64,000 nt of DNA, from positions 160,953-224,952 of the forward strand of contig KN832884.1 of NCBI GenBank assembly GCA_000827325.1, written 5' to 3'. Source of the DNA: Oidiodendron maius Zn. Its lineage: Eukaryota; Ascomycota; Leotiomycetes; Myxotrichaceae. The position numbers and the translations under genes are program-made. Under the pieces are notes generated by a model. It searched no databases. It worked only from the letters and a program-made list of their open reading frames with translations, and had not been told where the DNA came from. Each line of letters begins with the position of its first letter. The stretch's first letter is position 1. Shown piece after piece: positions 36,701 to 48,062 of the stretch.

Positions 36701-37183
36701 CGCTTCCACTTCTGCATCTGTAGAATCTTTAGACTCGTCGTCGTCTTCCTCGCCATCATCAGCACTGGCAGCGCTTTCTTCATCTGAACGAGGTACAGCA
36801 TCGTCGTCATCATCCTCAGAAAGGCCCGGTTGTATTTTAACGGCACCAACTCCTTCCTCATCGTCTTCCTCATCGTCTTCGTCCTCTTCCTCTTCCTCTT
36901 CCTCTTCGTCGTCGTCGTTATTCGGCGCGGCGTCAATCATCTCATCGTCCTCCTCTCCCTCAGCATCCTCGTCAGAATCGCCCTCTTCCTCATCGTCCTC
37001 GTCATCCTCTTCATGGCTTTGGCCATCTAGCATACCATTATGTAATTGCTTATTTGCCGCAAAGGCATCAGCACTGGCTTCCATAGTAGCTACAGCCTCG
37101 TCATCCTCTTCAAACTCTGCATCCTCCTCGGAGGTCGCCATGCTATGCTGGAGCTCCTGCTCCATGAGCGCCGCTGCCGCCAT
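33754..37183 (-). CDS. sas3: PHD-MYST histone acetyltransferase (Sas3/KAT6-like)
   Basis: Exons 37183-36642, 36592-36417 and 36356-33754 join in phase to 1106 residues. The first 180 residues are extremely Asp/Glu-rich. The two splices then assemble a PHD finger: RCIFC, LSCDVCDD, HRQC and HWVCPDC. The MYST catalytic domain follows, with the C2HC zinc finger (CEFCLKYM...HKSKC), catalytic Cys in NNVSCILVLP, acetyl-CoA loop HQRKGYGHLLI, and catalytic Glu in SPEKPLSDMG. The C-terminus is basic Ser/Arg-rich and then acidic. By family knowledge such proteins acetylate H3K14/K23 in NuA3-type complexes. Assignment to the KAT6 rather than the Esa1 branch rests on the PHD finger and absence of a chromodomain. 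Confidence 0.94.
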
Positions 37184-37831
37184 GTCTCACGTAAATCTTC
37201 TCATTCGTATATAATGACTTCGGAACTATGAACAGGCTTCGTACGGGGGTGCAAACGCGAACAGTCGGCGCACACCAGAGGGGGGCGAGACGTTGCGCGC
37301 AGCTGAGTCTCGACCGCAATATCGGCCAGGTCACCAAGTTTCGACCTCCACAGTAGATATCACTCTAAGGCGCACCAGTCCCACCGATTTGTAGCGTGCT
37401 CTCGGACATGTAATCGCGTGTGGCTTGCTTTTCTAGAGAATGCAGGACCGTCTGGGTGAAGATGAGAAATGTTGAGAACCGCGTTTTCCAGCCACCACCG
37501 GGGTATAATAGGAAGAGAAAGGGCAAAGAGAGAAGCACAAGAGCGTCCGACACGTGGAAAAACCTTAGATCTGATCGAAATCGATTGTGGCGTTGTTAAT
37601 ATCGCACTCTTTGATTCCCCGCGAGCCAGAACTGTCGTTCTTCCCCTTTGAATAATGCTTACATAAACGGGCAAACTTCGGACGTGCGACGACATCAACC
37701 AAACAGGACCTGCACTACAAAGGGAACCATTCAATTGCACTACAACACGTCTGCTGGGTATGTGACCTAAGAATTGGCGATGAGAAGAGCGTTTGCTAAT
37801 TAGAACCAAGGGTCAACTCACGATTGCTACA
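37184..37831. promoter_or_regulatory. divergent promoter of the MYST acetyltransferase and NDUFA1
   Basis: 648 bp between start codons. A 149-codon open frame on the minus strand here is unsupported (see rejected items). Confidence 0.45.
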
Positions 37832-38330
37832 ATGGGTGTTCCATTCGAAGCTCTCATCCCTTTCGGGATCATGCTCGGAGTGCGTCTCTCTTTGTCCCCA
37901 GCCCGCCATTCCACATGGACCACACCAGTGTTCTAACCGGTGCAGATGTTTGGGGTTACTGGCGCAGGATTATCGAAGATCAGACATATGCAGAACGGGG
38001 GGAAGAGGGCAAGGCATTCGTTGGATCAATGGGACAGAGTGAGTAGTACACTGCTCCACCAAACATAGCTGCAACGCGAGGATTACAAGCTAACCATATC
38101 ACAGCAAAGTAAACACCCCTTTTTCCTTTCGAGGTTTTGAGAGTATTGACCAGAATACAGTGATGGACCGAGACCGACGGTTGACGGGGATGCTCCGAGG
38201 ACAGGCAGACAACGCTGAAGCACCGCCTGGATTTGAACTCAACAATCCTTGGAGAGTACGTATCCTAACATATTTATTTCGTAGAATCTCGTGCTAATCT
38301 GCGTTACAGCTCGAGAAGCGCATCATATAG
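37832..38330 (+). CDS. NDUFA1: mitochondrial complex I subunit NDUFA1 (MWFE)
   Basis: Exons 37832-37879, 37946-38038, 38105-38108 (4 nt), 38161-38255 and 38310-38330 give 86 residues. This is a small membrane-arm accessory subunit of NADH:ubiquinone oxidoreductase needed for its assembly. The protein starts MGVPFEALIPFGIMLG, continues as the single membrane helix, then NGGKRARHSLDQWDR, MDRDRRLTGMLRGQ, APPGFELNNPWR and the terminal LEKRII, all typical of the family. The microexon CAAA supplies Gln and the first base of Met between WDR and MDRDRR. Its flanks are CTAACCATATCACAG and GTAAAC. Without it the reading frame does not close, except by using an alternative CAG acceptor 7 nt earlier that would insert Asn-Thr-Val. 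Confidence 0.9.
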
Positions 38331-38988
38331 AGGGAGGCGATCATTGCATCAGCTCTATTGTACATAGGCTCTGAATTAAATTATAACACGCCAAAATTGT
38401 TGAATCCCGTAGATATCAATGTTTATTTTAACTGTGATCATCTCTATGCAGTGACCTCACTCTGCAGAAACTCCGCTCTGGTCTCGATACAGCATAATTC
38501 CTGTCTGTAACCTCTCGAGATGAAGCTTCTGATAAGGCTCCAATTTGGTTGGCTCTGCAGGTACTTTCCTACCATACATACTTTCTCAATGCCTTTGATT
38601 ATAAGAACTAAAAACACGACGATACTGTTCGCAAACTTACAGCGGATAATAGGGGCAGCTAGTTATGTTGGCGCATAGGGTAGGAGACGCCGGCTGTCGA
38701 GTCCAGCTTTGTGGATTGTTGATGTCTTAAGGTGTCAGAGTCTCAAAGATTATTGAGATGTCATTCTGTTGACTAGACGGTGTGATCTCCCCAAACCCAT
38801 GTTAAGCCAGATACTGCGGAGTTTGCCAGTAATTGGTTTGTTGTGATGATAACCTGCTAGCGACTTAAGACTAAGTGACTTTAGCTCGTTAACTAAAGCC
38901 TTGCCACAACATCTAGTCTCATGTGGAGGGAGTATTAGATGGAATATTGTAAACCCCATCTTGATAAGAAAGGCGCTAGGTAAAGAAG
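38331..38988. other. convergent intergenic region holding a degenerate copy of velvet-gene sequence
   Basis: The left part (38331-38763) shows nothing recognisable. From 38764 on it is a duplicate of sequence inside the velvet gene (see repeat entries). Confidence 0.7.
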
Positions 38989-39011
38989 CTATCGCTGGCC
39001 ATAGATCCAAG
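38764..39011. repeat. 248-bp duplicate, degenerate copy at the velvet gene 3' end
   Basis: Aligns without gaps to 39167-39414 at an offset of 403 bp, with 32 mismatches by hand count (about 87% identity). 25 mismatches are transitions. In the velvet reading frame this copy has stop codons, for example CAG changed to TAG within the SNTPSTGDQ region. The copy overlaps the present stop codon: its right end encodes the last residues (IYGQR) in a shifted frame. Confidence 0.9.
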
Positions 39012-40610
39012 ACGGTGGGATATCCCCAAGCCCATGAATATCCTGCACATCATCAATCGCTGAAAACCCAGAGGAGGTATCTTTCTGTTGATTAGAAGGT
39101 GGGATCTCCCCAAACCCATGAATATCCTGCACATCATCAATCGCTGAAAACCCAGAGGGGGTATCTTTCTGTTGATTAGACGGTGTGATCTCCCCAACCC
39201 CATGTTGAGTTAGATACTGCGGAGTTTGCCGGTAATTGGTTTGTTGTGATGATAACCTACTAGCGACTTGAGACTGAGTGACTTCAGCTTCTTGACCGAA
39301 GCCTTGCCATAACATCTGGTCTCCCGTAGAGGGAGTATTAGATGGAAGATTGTAAAACCCATCTTGATAAAAAAGGCATTGGGCAGAGAAGTTATCGCTC
39401 CCTATAGATCCAAGTTGCGACTCAGCAAATGAATTTGGAAAATGCTGCTCAGGAGAAAGGCCATGTTGATTAAACATAGATTGAGGGTGATGATCGGAAA
39501 CGGTTCCTCGCCGCGGCAATGGTACATTTTGCAGAGGAGTCCGAGACTTAGTGGGGGTAGAGCTCAGCGCTGGACGAAACTCTTTGGGCTCGTTCTGAGC
39601 GGATATTGGTGCTGCCTCCTTGCTCTTTTGACATGGCGTTGACGGCTCAGGCGATTTTTCTTGGCTTCTTGACACTCGTATAGTTTTGTATTGCCGCGGG
39701 GTGTAGTCTTCAGACTGCGGACCACGCTTCTTGGGCAGTATTCTAGCGGGATTCCGAAGCCGTAATCGCATCCCCTGGTTGCAAAATTTCCTCGTTAAAG
39801 GAGTAGATTCAGTCGTGCCAGCATAATTTGTCGCAGCGCGGAATGGAATAGATTCGACCGAAGTAATGTAGGTGACCTGCCCCTCGTGGATGTCGAAAAG
39901 ACTAAAGCGAAGTTTGAAGATGCCTTCTACTTTAATAGACAAGTCTCCAAAGATAAAGAATGCCCCATCGCGATCATTATCGTCATTTAGACGATGCAGG
40001 GAGGATGAGAGAGAGCCCGTGAGTGAGTCCGCAACAGGACGAGGGGTTTCAAAGCCATGGGTGCCAATAAGTGTCGAGTGCATGAACAAGGTCGGACCTG
40101 TGAAAGGAATAACGTTAGCCGAATTCAAATCAAAGTTGAATAGGGTCCCTGTACTAATCATATAATTGCCGCAGGCATCTGCTGTCCTGCTCACCGTCAA
40201 CTGGACGACTGGCGGCGGGTCGAGCGGGACACGGTCTGGAAATGTCAGACTTTCTCCAGCACACTCAGATGAAATTTGCTCGAGGGAAACTCACTCCGAT
40301 CATCACCTCTGATGACTTTACCTATAGACGGCTGCTGGCGCACAGTGAGTTGACAGTCATTTCTAGCACAAAGTGTAGTCAGTTTTGAAGCTTCATGAGA
40401 CGGAAGAGGATGGAGTACATACGCCTGCAGTATCGGCACTGGAACTGGGGGCCCCACGAGCTGGTAAAACACACGTGGGGGATCCATGCTGTACAAGTCA
40501 CTCAACGCAGCCAAAGCGGCCGATTCTGGATCGGGGGTAGGGTCATGGACGTTTGGGTGAAGGAATAAGAATCGCCCGTTCGAGGGCTTGCCACCTCGCA
40601 GTGGATGCAT
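38989..40610 (-). CDS. velvet-domain regulator (VelC-like)
   Basis: Exons 40610-40423, 40362-40295 and 40235-38989 give about 500 residues. Velvet factors are fungal DNA-binding regulators of development and secondary metabolism. The signature is present: CQLTVRQQP, DPPPVVQLTV, FTGPTLFMHSTLIG, the Asp-rich turn, GAFFIFGDLSIKVEG, KLRFSLFDI, and TTESTPLTRKFCNQGMRLRLR. The last block looks more like VelC than VeA, VelB or VosA, but I hold the subtype loosely. The long C-terminus is Gln/Ser/Pro-rich and carries two 28-residue repeats near the end. The start is uncertain (40610 or 40487). The middle 60-nt intron is in frame, so it could be retained. Confidence 0.85.
39012..39166. repeat. 84-bp coding tandem repeat in the velvet gene
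   Basis: Unit 39083-39166 is preceded by a nearly identical 71-bp partial unit (39012-39082), and its start is repeated again at the head of the next segment (from 39167). The 84-bp period equals 28 codons. The encoded repeat contains PSNQQKDT and GFSAIDDVQDIHG. Adjacent units differ at only a few positions, implying recent expansion. Confidence 0.9.
39167..39414. repeat. 248-bp duplicate, coding copy inside the velvet gene
   Basis: Partner of 38764-39011. This copy stays open and encodes the Gln-rich segment from about IGSDNFSAQC to GVGEITPSNQ in the C-terminal region. Confidence 0.9.
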
Positions 40611-42739
40611 GCATGAGGTAAGAGATAAACTGGCGAGGACTTGGTCGAGACACGATGGACTCAAAATAGAAGTATTGATTGATCCATCGGCTTCATCTCT
40701 AGAGTGATGATTTAGTTGGGCCTCTCAACCTATAGCTCAGGTTGAAGCTTGTAAGTTTCCGTCGGCACTAAGATTAGACCCGGCAGTTGTAAGGCAAGGA
40801 GGAGCGGCGGGAGCCTAGGGTCTAGTGGTAGAAAGGTAATGACGAGTGAGAAGCTCTTCCTTCCTCGGATTCGTTCAACAGATTGAGACGAGCACAATGT
40901 AACAACTCGGTGATAAACATTGCCATCTGGCCATGTGGGGACAGAAGAGACTTGTTGATGAGAGTAAGCCATTGCGACTACCACAATCTACCCCACAAGC
41001 TGATTGGATAAACAGGGTCGTTCATGATGCCGACATGGCACCTATGATGCCGACAGTAATGGCATCTGCGATGCTGATATTGGACAGCTGGCCCGACATA
41101 CGGCGTTAAGATGTGAGAAATAGAGCCCAGGAAGTGAGAAGAAAGACTAACAAGCAATACTGAAAGACTACCAAAAGTTTTAAAGCGAAATTAAGGTTCA
41201 GAATTATTATAACGGGTATTCCACAACGAACGCTCTCCAGGCCCAGCACTCGAAGCGGGAGGAGATTATGGGTCCCATTTCAACGACGACGTCTGGCCTT
41301 GCCGAGGACGGTTCGTAAGGAGCCCATATATCTGGCCAGTCTAAATACCCTTCGCGCATGCTGGTCGCTCTATGAGTCCTTCTTGGCCGCTCATAGGCAA
41401 CACTTGACGACAGGTATAGCAGCATCCGCGTGTTGATATCCCAGCCAACGGAGGAGTATACCTACGCCATGCGGTAAAGACGTCAAACAGGGACAGCAGT
41501 ACAACCGATGCCCGCGTTTGTAACAAACAGAGAGTAGAAGTGGAAAGTAACTAAAAGTTGGAGAGAAATTGTGGATATAAGGAGATCAACAAACAAACTT
41601 CTCTCCGAGTCGAGCAAAGACATCTTACGGGAACAAACCGCATCGGCCGACTCATACACGTCAAAAAGACGCCCAAATAATTTTGCGGACCACTTGACGC
41701 AATAATATCATATCCAAAAGACTTAACGTGAGTAAAAGGCATCTAGCAGTGGAGAAAATTCAGGATCACGTTGACAGACTAGGACCGTTTCCAAGATGCA
41801 TTTAGAAACACAGCAATAGAACAACAATAGAGTAGCAACTCGTCAATGAAACAAACGACGAAGGAAATTACACAGAACGCAATACGAATGGAATATCTCG
41901 CTCATGTCCTGAGAGAAGTCTTAAAATCCGAGAGAAGATCATACCAACCTCTGAACTTGCCAGTAATAAAACCTGAAACAGCAAACACAGACTTCAGACC
42001 TCCCTCTCACTCCACTTACCAGCCACAGCATCCATCTCTTCTTTCTGTGAGAGGGAAAGGAAGACAGAAAGATAGCAGCTCATCATCAGAGCGCCCTCGA
42101 TCCAATCCAAACCATTCCGTCCCTCTCGCAATCCCAATCGCTCCACACTTCCCCATCGATTCAGAATCCCAATCAGCAACGCAGCACACCACTAACCCCC
42201 CATACTTTACACGCTCGTAAGATCCCGGACACGAGTTTCAGAAGCTAAACTATTGTCGAGTGGGATCGAGGAAATAAGCATACGACTGGGCAAAATAACG
42301 ATCTACAGCATATCGGATATCCCGGCATCCCTGTTTTTTTTTCGATTTTCCAGGATGGGGAATCCAGGATCTAGACAAGCTTAGCACGGGAGCCGCAGTC
42401 AACGTCAACTTCTTCCCTTTGTGCAAAGAGAGAAGAGGTGGAGAGAGGCGGTTCTGAGTGTGACTTGAGTTTAATGTGGAGGTGGAGGGGTTGAGCTAGT
42501 TGGACGCAGAAAGAAATAGGATAGGGAGTGGATATACTGGCAAGTATATATCTTACAACGGAGGGATGGTGCCTCTTGCTTTCAAGAATGGATTATGAAA
42601 GGTGTATTTTGATGATCAGTGTGGATATACATCGTAAAGAGTAAATATATTCCCGAAACTCCAACCCACCTCCCATCCCATCCGCGCTATGCATATCATA
42701 TCAAACCTATTCCTTATCATCCCCTCCCATACCAATATA
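40611..42739. promoter_or_regulatory. 2.1 kb upstream region of the velvet gene
   Basis: No supported gene. It includes the velvet promoter and leader and the 3' flank of the Etp1-like gene. A short tandem phrase (TGATGCCGACA twice) occurs at about 41026-41054. Long upstream regions are usual for fungal developmental regulators. Confidence 0.4.
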
Positions 42740-44857
42740 CTACTTCCCCCTACCCTTTCTCCACTTCCTCTTCTCCTCCCTCCTCTCAGGGATAACCACC
42801 GTACCCTCCTGCACCTCCCCCTCCTGTAAACCCATCCCGCCCTCCTCGCCCTCCATCTCCCTCAATTTCCCTCCAGCCTGTACCGCAAACATCAGATCGC
42901 GATTCTCTTCCCGCAGTTCATCATTCTCCTTTTTCGCCTCTCCTAACTCTTTACTCACCTCCTCTAGACTCCTATTCACGTGCTCGATCCTCTTCATCAG
43001 TCCCTCAGTGACCTTCTTCTCCTCCACCAGACTTGTCCCAAACCCTCGCGCTACCTCCGCGCTGCGCTCACCCTTTTTGCGTTCTCGCGCGAGGTCCCTT
43101 TCTAGATTAGGAATGATGTCGTCACGCAAGCGGGTATGCTCGAGAGTGAGTTCTTCAAGACGTGCGACGGCGTCGTCGGCACGGAATGAGGCAGAAGCAG
43201 CAGCGGCGCTTGCGGCAGAGGCTTTCGCAACTGCTTTACCGACTAACTCCTCGAAATACACGCGCTGGCTCTCGAGCTGGGAGGTCAATAAATGCGTGTA
43301 TTCTATCCCAATACTCTCGAGCTTCTCACGGGGCACCATATCCTCGTCCCTATCCCGCCCACCTGCACCCAGGCCTGTGCGACTGGACGACGGCAGTTCG
43401 ATGACCTTACTATCGCCCTTACCGCGGATGAGGCGGTGAACCCACATGTCGCCCGCGTAGTCCCAGACATGCTGGGTCTCGATCTCGAGGGCGAAGTTGT
43501 GCGCGCTCCGCTTCCAGTGTTCTTTAGCGTGCCCTCCCTTGTAGCGTCCGCACCCGACATTGCCGCATATGAGGCAGATCCAGAGGTCGTCCGTGCAGTC
43601 GCATATGGTGCAGAGGGAGGCGTCTCCGCTGCCGAACGGCGGGTCTGTGGATGCCGTAGTAGATGACTGCGCGGCAAGCGAGGGGTTTGTGTGCCGACAC
43701 ACCGGGCAGCCAGTGCCACGCCATTTCTGGAGACAGTCACAGTGGAAGACGTGCTGGCAGGGGATGGTAAGAAGGCCTGTTGTGTCGTCCATACGCTCGA
43801 GGCAGACGGGGCAGGTGGGAAGCTCGACAAGGCTGGGCGTGGGAGGTGGGAATGGCTTCATGAAGCTGGCTGCTGTGGCTGAAGGCATGAAGGGATCATA
43901 AGAGAGCTCTGGAAAGCTGGCGTTTGGATGAGATGTGGGCGTCTGGAAGGTTATTGACTTGATGAACATGACATGGCACGTCTCGGGCTGTGACAGTCAG
44001 TATCTGCAGTAATATAATTCAAGTATATTTCCCCCCTCTTCCACACTAGAGAAACTCACCTCCATACTGTTAAACACTTTTCCATCCCAGTCCGCCCTCC
44101 ACCTCCTCGCCACTTGTCCATCCCGGAACTTCATCAGAACCAGATACCGATTCATCCTGCCGGTCATCACCATACGAAAGTGACTGACCAAACCCCTCGT
44201 CTTCTCGCCCACGAACCCTAGGAAGTCGCTGGGCGTGAGGTAGCTCGGCACCGCAGGGATGCACAACGTGGTGCAATCTTCTACCTCTCCGCCCTCCCCT
44301 TCTCCTTGCTTCCCATCTTCTCGCTGGCCAGCTGCATCAAACTTCTGTCCCATATCAGTAGACACCAGCTCCGTGCTTAGAGAAGCACTCTCCTCCCCAT
44401 CACGGTATAGCCTCACAACTCCCCACCCCACATTCGTCGATCCAGTCTGTATAGTTCGAAAGTCCGCTTTCATTACTCCCCTTCCCCCATCCGGAAGACC
44501 CGTCGCGCCCCCAACCCTTCCTGCATTCTCCCTCCCGCCGCCACTCTGAACCTGTTGCTGTTGCGATGGAAGAGAAGGCGGAGGCATATCAATAGCTTCA
44601 ACCCCTACTTTCCCGAATCGCCAATCCTTTCTCGTAGTTCTCGGTATCTCTTCTTCCTGTCTCGTAATATCTCCTGCTATCTTCCTATCCGCACCTCCAA
44701 CCCACTCATGGGCAAAGATATCTGTTCCCGGATTCGGGACCCAAAACACTCTCTGGTCCTTTGTTTCCCCTTTCTCGTGCGATTCTGCTGTCTCGACAGC
44801 TTCGGATTGTGGATATGGATAAAGCTCGAATCTCAAGTGGTAGAAGTACGATGGCAT
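42740..44857 (-). CDS. ETP1: Etp1/BRAP2-type RING E3 ubiquitin ligase
   Basis: Exons 44857-44060 and 43987-42740 join in phase (VFNSME/PETCHVMFIKS) to 681 residues. The BRAP2-specific N-terminal RRM-like domain ends with SHFRMVMTGRMNRYLVLMKF. A RING-H2 finger follows from about residue 324 (CPVCLERM, CQHVFHCDCL, CPVCRH), then a UBP-type zinc finger from about 391 (CTICDC, CLICGNVGCGRY, HNFALEIETQHVWDY). The UBP finger is of the kind that binds the free C-terminus of ubiquitin. A C-terminal coiled coil (about 530-640) and a basic tail finish the protein. Yeast Etp1 links this family to ethanol tolerance and transporter turnover. It lies next to the polyubiquitin gene on the same strand, with no evidence that this is functional. 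Confidence 0.95.
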
Positions 44858-45473
44858 GCTCGTGCTCGTGATTGTGCGAGGGCGGGTTGAATCATTTCAT
44901 TTCACGTCTTTTCATATTATTAAACGTGCGCAAGAGGAAGACGTGCGATGTTGCGATGCTGCGATGTAGGAAAAGTTGGTGGATGGAGTTCGGTGAGGAG
45001 AGGTTTGAGAGCAGTGGAAAAAAAGTTTTGAAAAGGTGTGATGTTCAAAGAGGGAGCTTGTAAGAGGGGAGTGTCGTGTTTAGGTACGTGTTTCGAGAGG
45101 GAACGTTGTCAGAATCGAATTCTGTGGTTTGTAGGTATGAAGGCGTTGAAAGACTAGCAGGCATCGGGTATGTGAGTGAGTCGGCTGGAGCGTAGCCTCG
45201 TCGGTGGCGTCGGCTGTCTGCAATTACGAAGAAGGCTCTGTGTCACAAGCATAGAAAATGTGCACCAAGCTCTCGTACAAAACGGGGGCACATAAATTTT
45301 CACAAAATGGCGTTTAGAATGATGCAAATTTATAGAGTCTCAATGTGTTTCATTAGACTATGTACAGGCCTCACATGCTGTGGAATCGCCTATTTACTAT
45401 CGTGAGCCCATGCCTCCCAGACCCGGTATATGAACGCCGTCGCAAAGTGCCCAAATTCCTATCTACCACCCGT
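44858..45473. promoter_or_regulatory. promoter of the Etp1-like gene and polyubiquitin 3' flank
   Basis: 616 bp. No other element is recognised. Confidence 0.4.
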
Positions 45474-46560
<1,087 letters not shown>

Positions 46561-46828
46561 GGTAGCGGTTTGAAGATGTTGAGAAGGGTTTAGAGTGAGT
46601 AAAGAAGAGGTTGTGTCTTTTCGTTTCTGAGGGAAGATGAGGAAGATGTAGCAACGTAATGGTGAACGTCTTATCGTGATGTAGAATGAGGGAGAGGCAG
46701 GTTGGAAATGAGGGGGCGAGTGCTTTTGTAGTCAGAGCGAGTGCCTGGCGCTTACTCACACACTCGCCGCACCGCCGCCTCCGCACGGGGCCTTGCCTTG
46801 AGTGAATGGCTGGGTTCGATAAGGCTCT

Positions 46829-46838
46829 GGAACCTTCC
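46829..46838. promoter_or_regulatory. possible heat-shock element upstream of polyubiquitin
   Basis: GGAACCTTCC, an inverted pair of GAA units spaced by two bases (GAAnnTTC), about 270 bp before the polyubiquitin ATG. An AGAAT follows shortly after. This matches the Hsf1 binding consensus expected for a stress-induced polyubiquitin gene. A short palindrome can arise by chance. Confidence 0.4.
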
Positions 46839-47733
46839 ACCACTGAGAATCCTCCCTCAATCAAGCTCGCATTTTCGTCTTAAACACTTTACAGAAATGA
46901 GTGGAATCACATCTCCCTCCGCCTGCAGCCGATTTGCATTCTCCTCCTGCCCTCTCCCCGTGTTTGTCTCCTCTTCTCTTCTTGCTATCTGTTCTTTACA
47001 CCCCGACATTATGCCGTCATCCTCTGCGATACCGGAATAAATGCCTCATTTAATACCTCAGGCATTCATCTCGCTCGGGTAAATTAGGGCGGTGCTGAGC
47101 AGGGGTCATACTGGAATCAAATTTCGCATCACATGACGTTCCATTAAGTAATCCGAGGGTAAGGAGCGGGAATATTTCGGATTTGCCGATGATAATGACA
47201 TCGTGAGCAGGGGAAGAATTCAGTTAAGGTTAAAGGTAAGTAATCCCACCTCAGCTGTAGGAAACCCACCTTCCACATTCTGGAATCTGGTCCGGCTGCG
47301 CATTTGCAATTCTTGTCCGAGGGATGTATCCTCCCTCGCGTCTCACGTCTCACAATCACATCATATACACATGCACGCTCGTCCTTGCCCAGATCGATTT
47401 GGTACGCCGGTTATGTCATTCGGTCTACATATCAGTTCGTGGTATGTATATCCCTCCTGTACACGTCCCTCTACCATCTAATCACCCTTCCCCAATCTTA
47501 TATCAATTCCTCCCAAAAGTAATGATGTGTCTCCAAACAAAGCATTTCCCTGATCCGCTGCGCGGGGTTCCCACGCCCAGCAACGCCCAAGATGCCTTCG
47601 CTGTTGTTTCCAGGTTCCATCCCGATCAATGATTTCAAGTGCATGCCAACAACAAAAAAGAAAAGAACCAAGAGTAAAACATTTCCCGTAAAACGTTAAG
47701 AATAGGCGGTCCCTGATCTTTGTCTTCATCAGA

Positions 47734-47988
47734 TCATTCGTTTCGTACAAGTCTTGACACTTCGTAAAAGTCGTTAAGGGAGAAGGAATAATGGCCGTCC
47801 ACGTCGCTATGCCGTTCATAAATATAGGGGATCCCTCTTCTTACTTTTATCTTAGTCGGGCCCCCGTTCGTCACTAAAATCGGCTCTTCATTCATGATGC
47901 TCGTGGGCACGTAGGAGAATGTGAGATCGCTAAATGAAAGATTCAGGAAGTAAAATGTAGTTGGCGCGCGAGGCCTCCCTTCAGCCAT
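47734..47988 (-). CDS. short hypothetical open frame, doubtful
   Basis: 84 codons starting MAEGRPRAPTTFYF. No family is recognised and no signal or membrane segment is visible. It lies between the 3' side of the zinc-cluster gene and the polyubiquitin promoter, with no visible supporting introns. It may be a lineage-specific small protein or chance. Confidence 0.2.
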   Translation of the reverse strand: MAEGRPRAPTTFYFLNLSFSDLTFSYVPTSIMNEEPILVTNGGPTKIKVRRGIPYIYERHSDVDGHYSFSLNDFYEVSRLVRNE

Positions 47989-48062
47989 AGTCGCTGCGTC
48001 TGTACAGTCGAGTGTGCAAAGTGGGTATATAGAAGATTATTTGCAGGAAACTAAAACAAAAT

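Larger units (their letters stand above)
46561..48062. promoter_or_regulatory. 1.5 kb polyubiquitin upstream region
   Basis: Contains the polyubiquitin promoter (right after 46560) and the 3' flank of the zinc-cluster gene. One short open frame (47734-47988) is listed separately; nothing else is supported. Confidence 0.4.

Noticed and set aside
36642-37214. 190-codon Ser-rich plus-strand frame
   Set aside because: Antisense shadow of the Asp/Glu-rich first exon of the MYST gene.
37360-37809. 149-codon minus-strand open frame between the MYST and NDUFA1 starts
   Set aside because: It occupies the shared divergent promoter, starts at no well-placed ATG context and has no family similarity.
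41026-41054. Two copies of TGATGCCGACA
   Set aside because: Too short and too few to call a functional element.
41846-42220. 124-codon plus-strand open frame upstream of the velvet gene
   Set aside because: Low-complexity Ser/Pro/Thr sequence with no family match or splice context.
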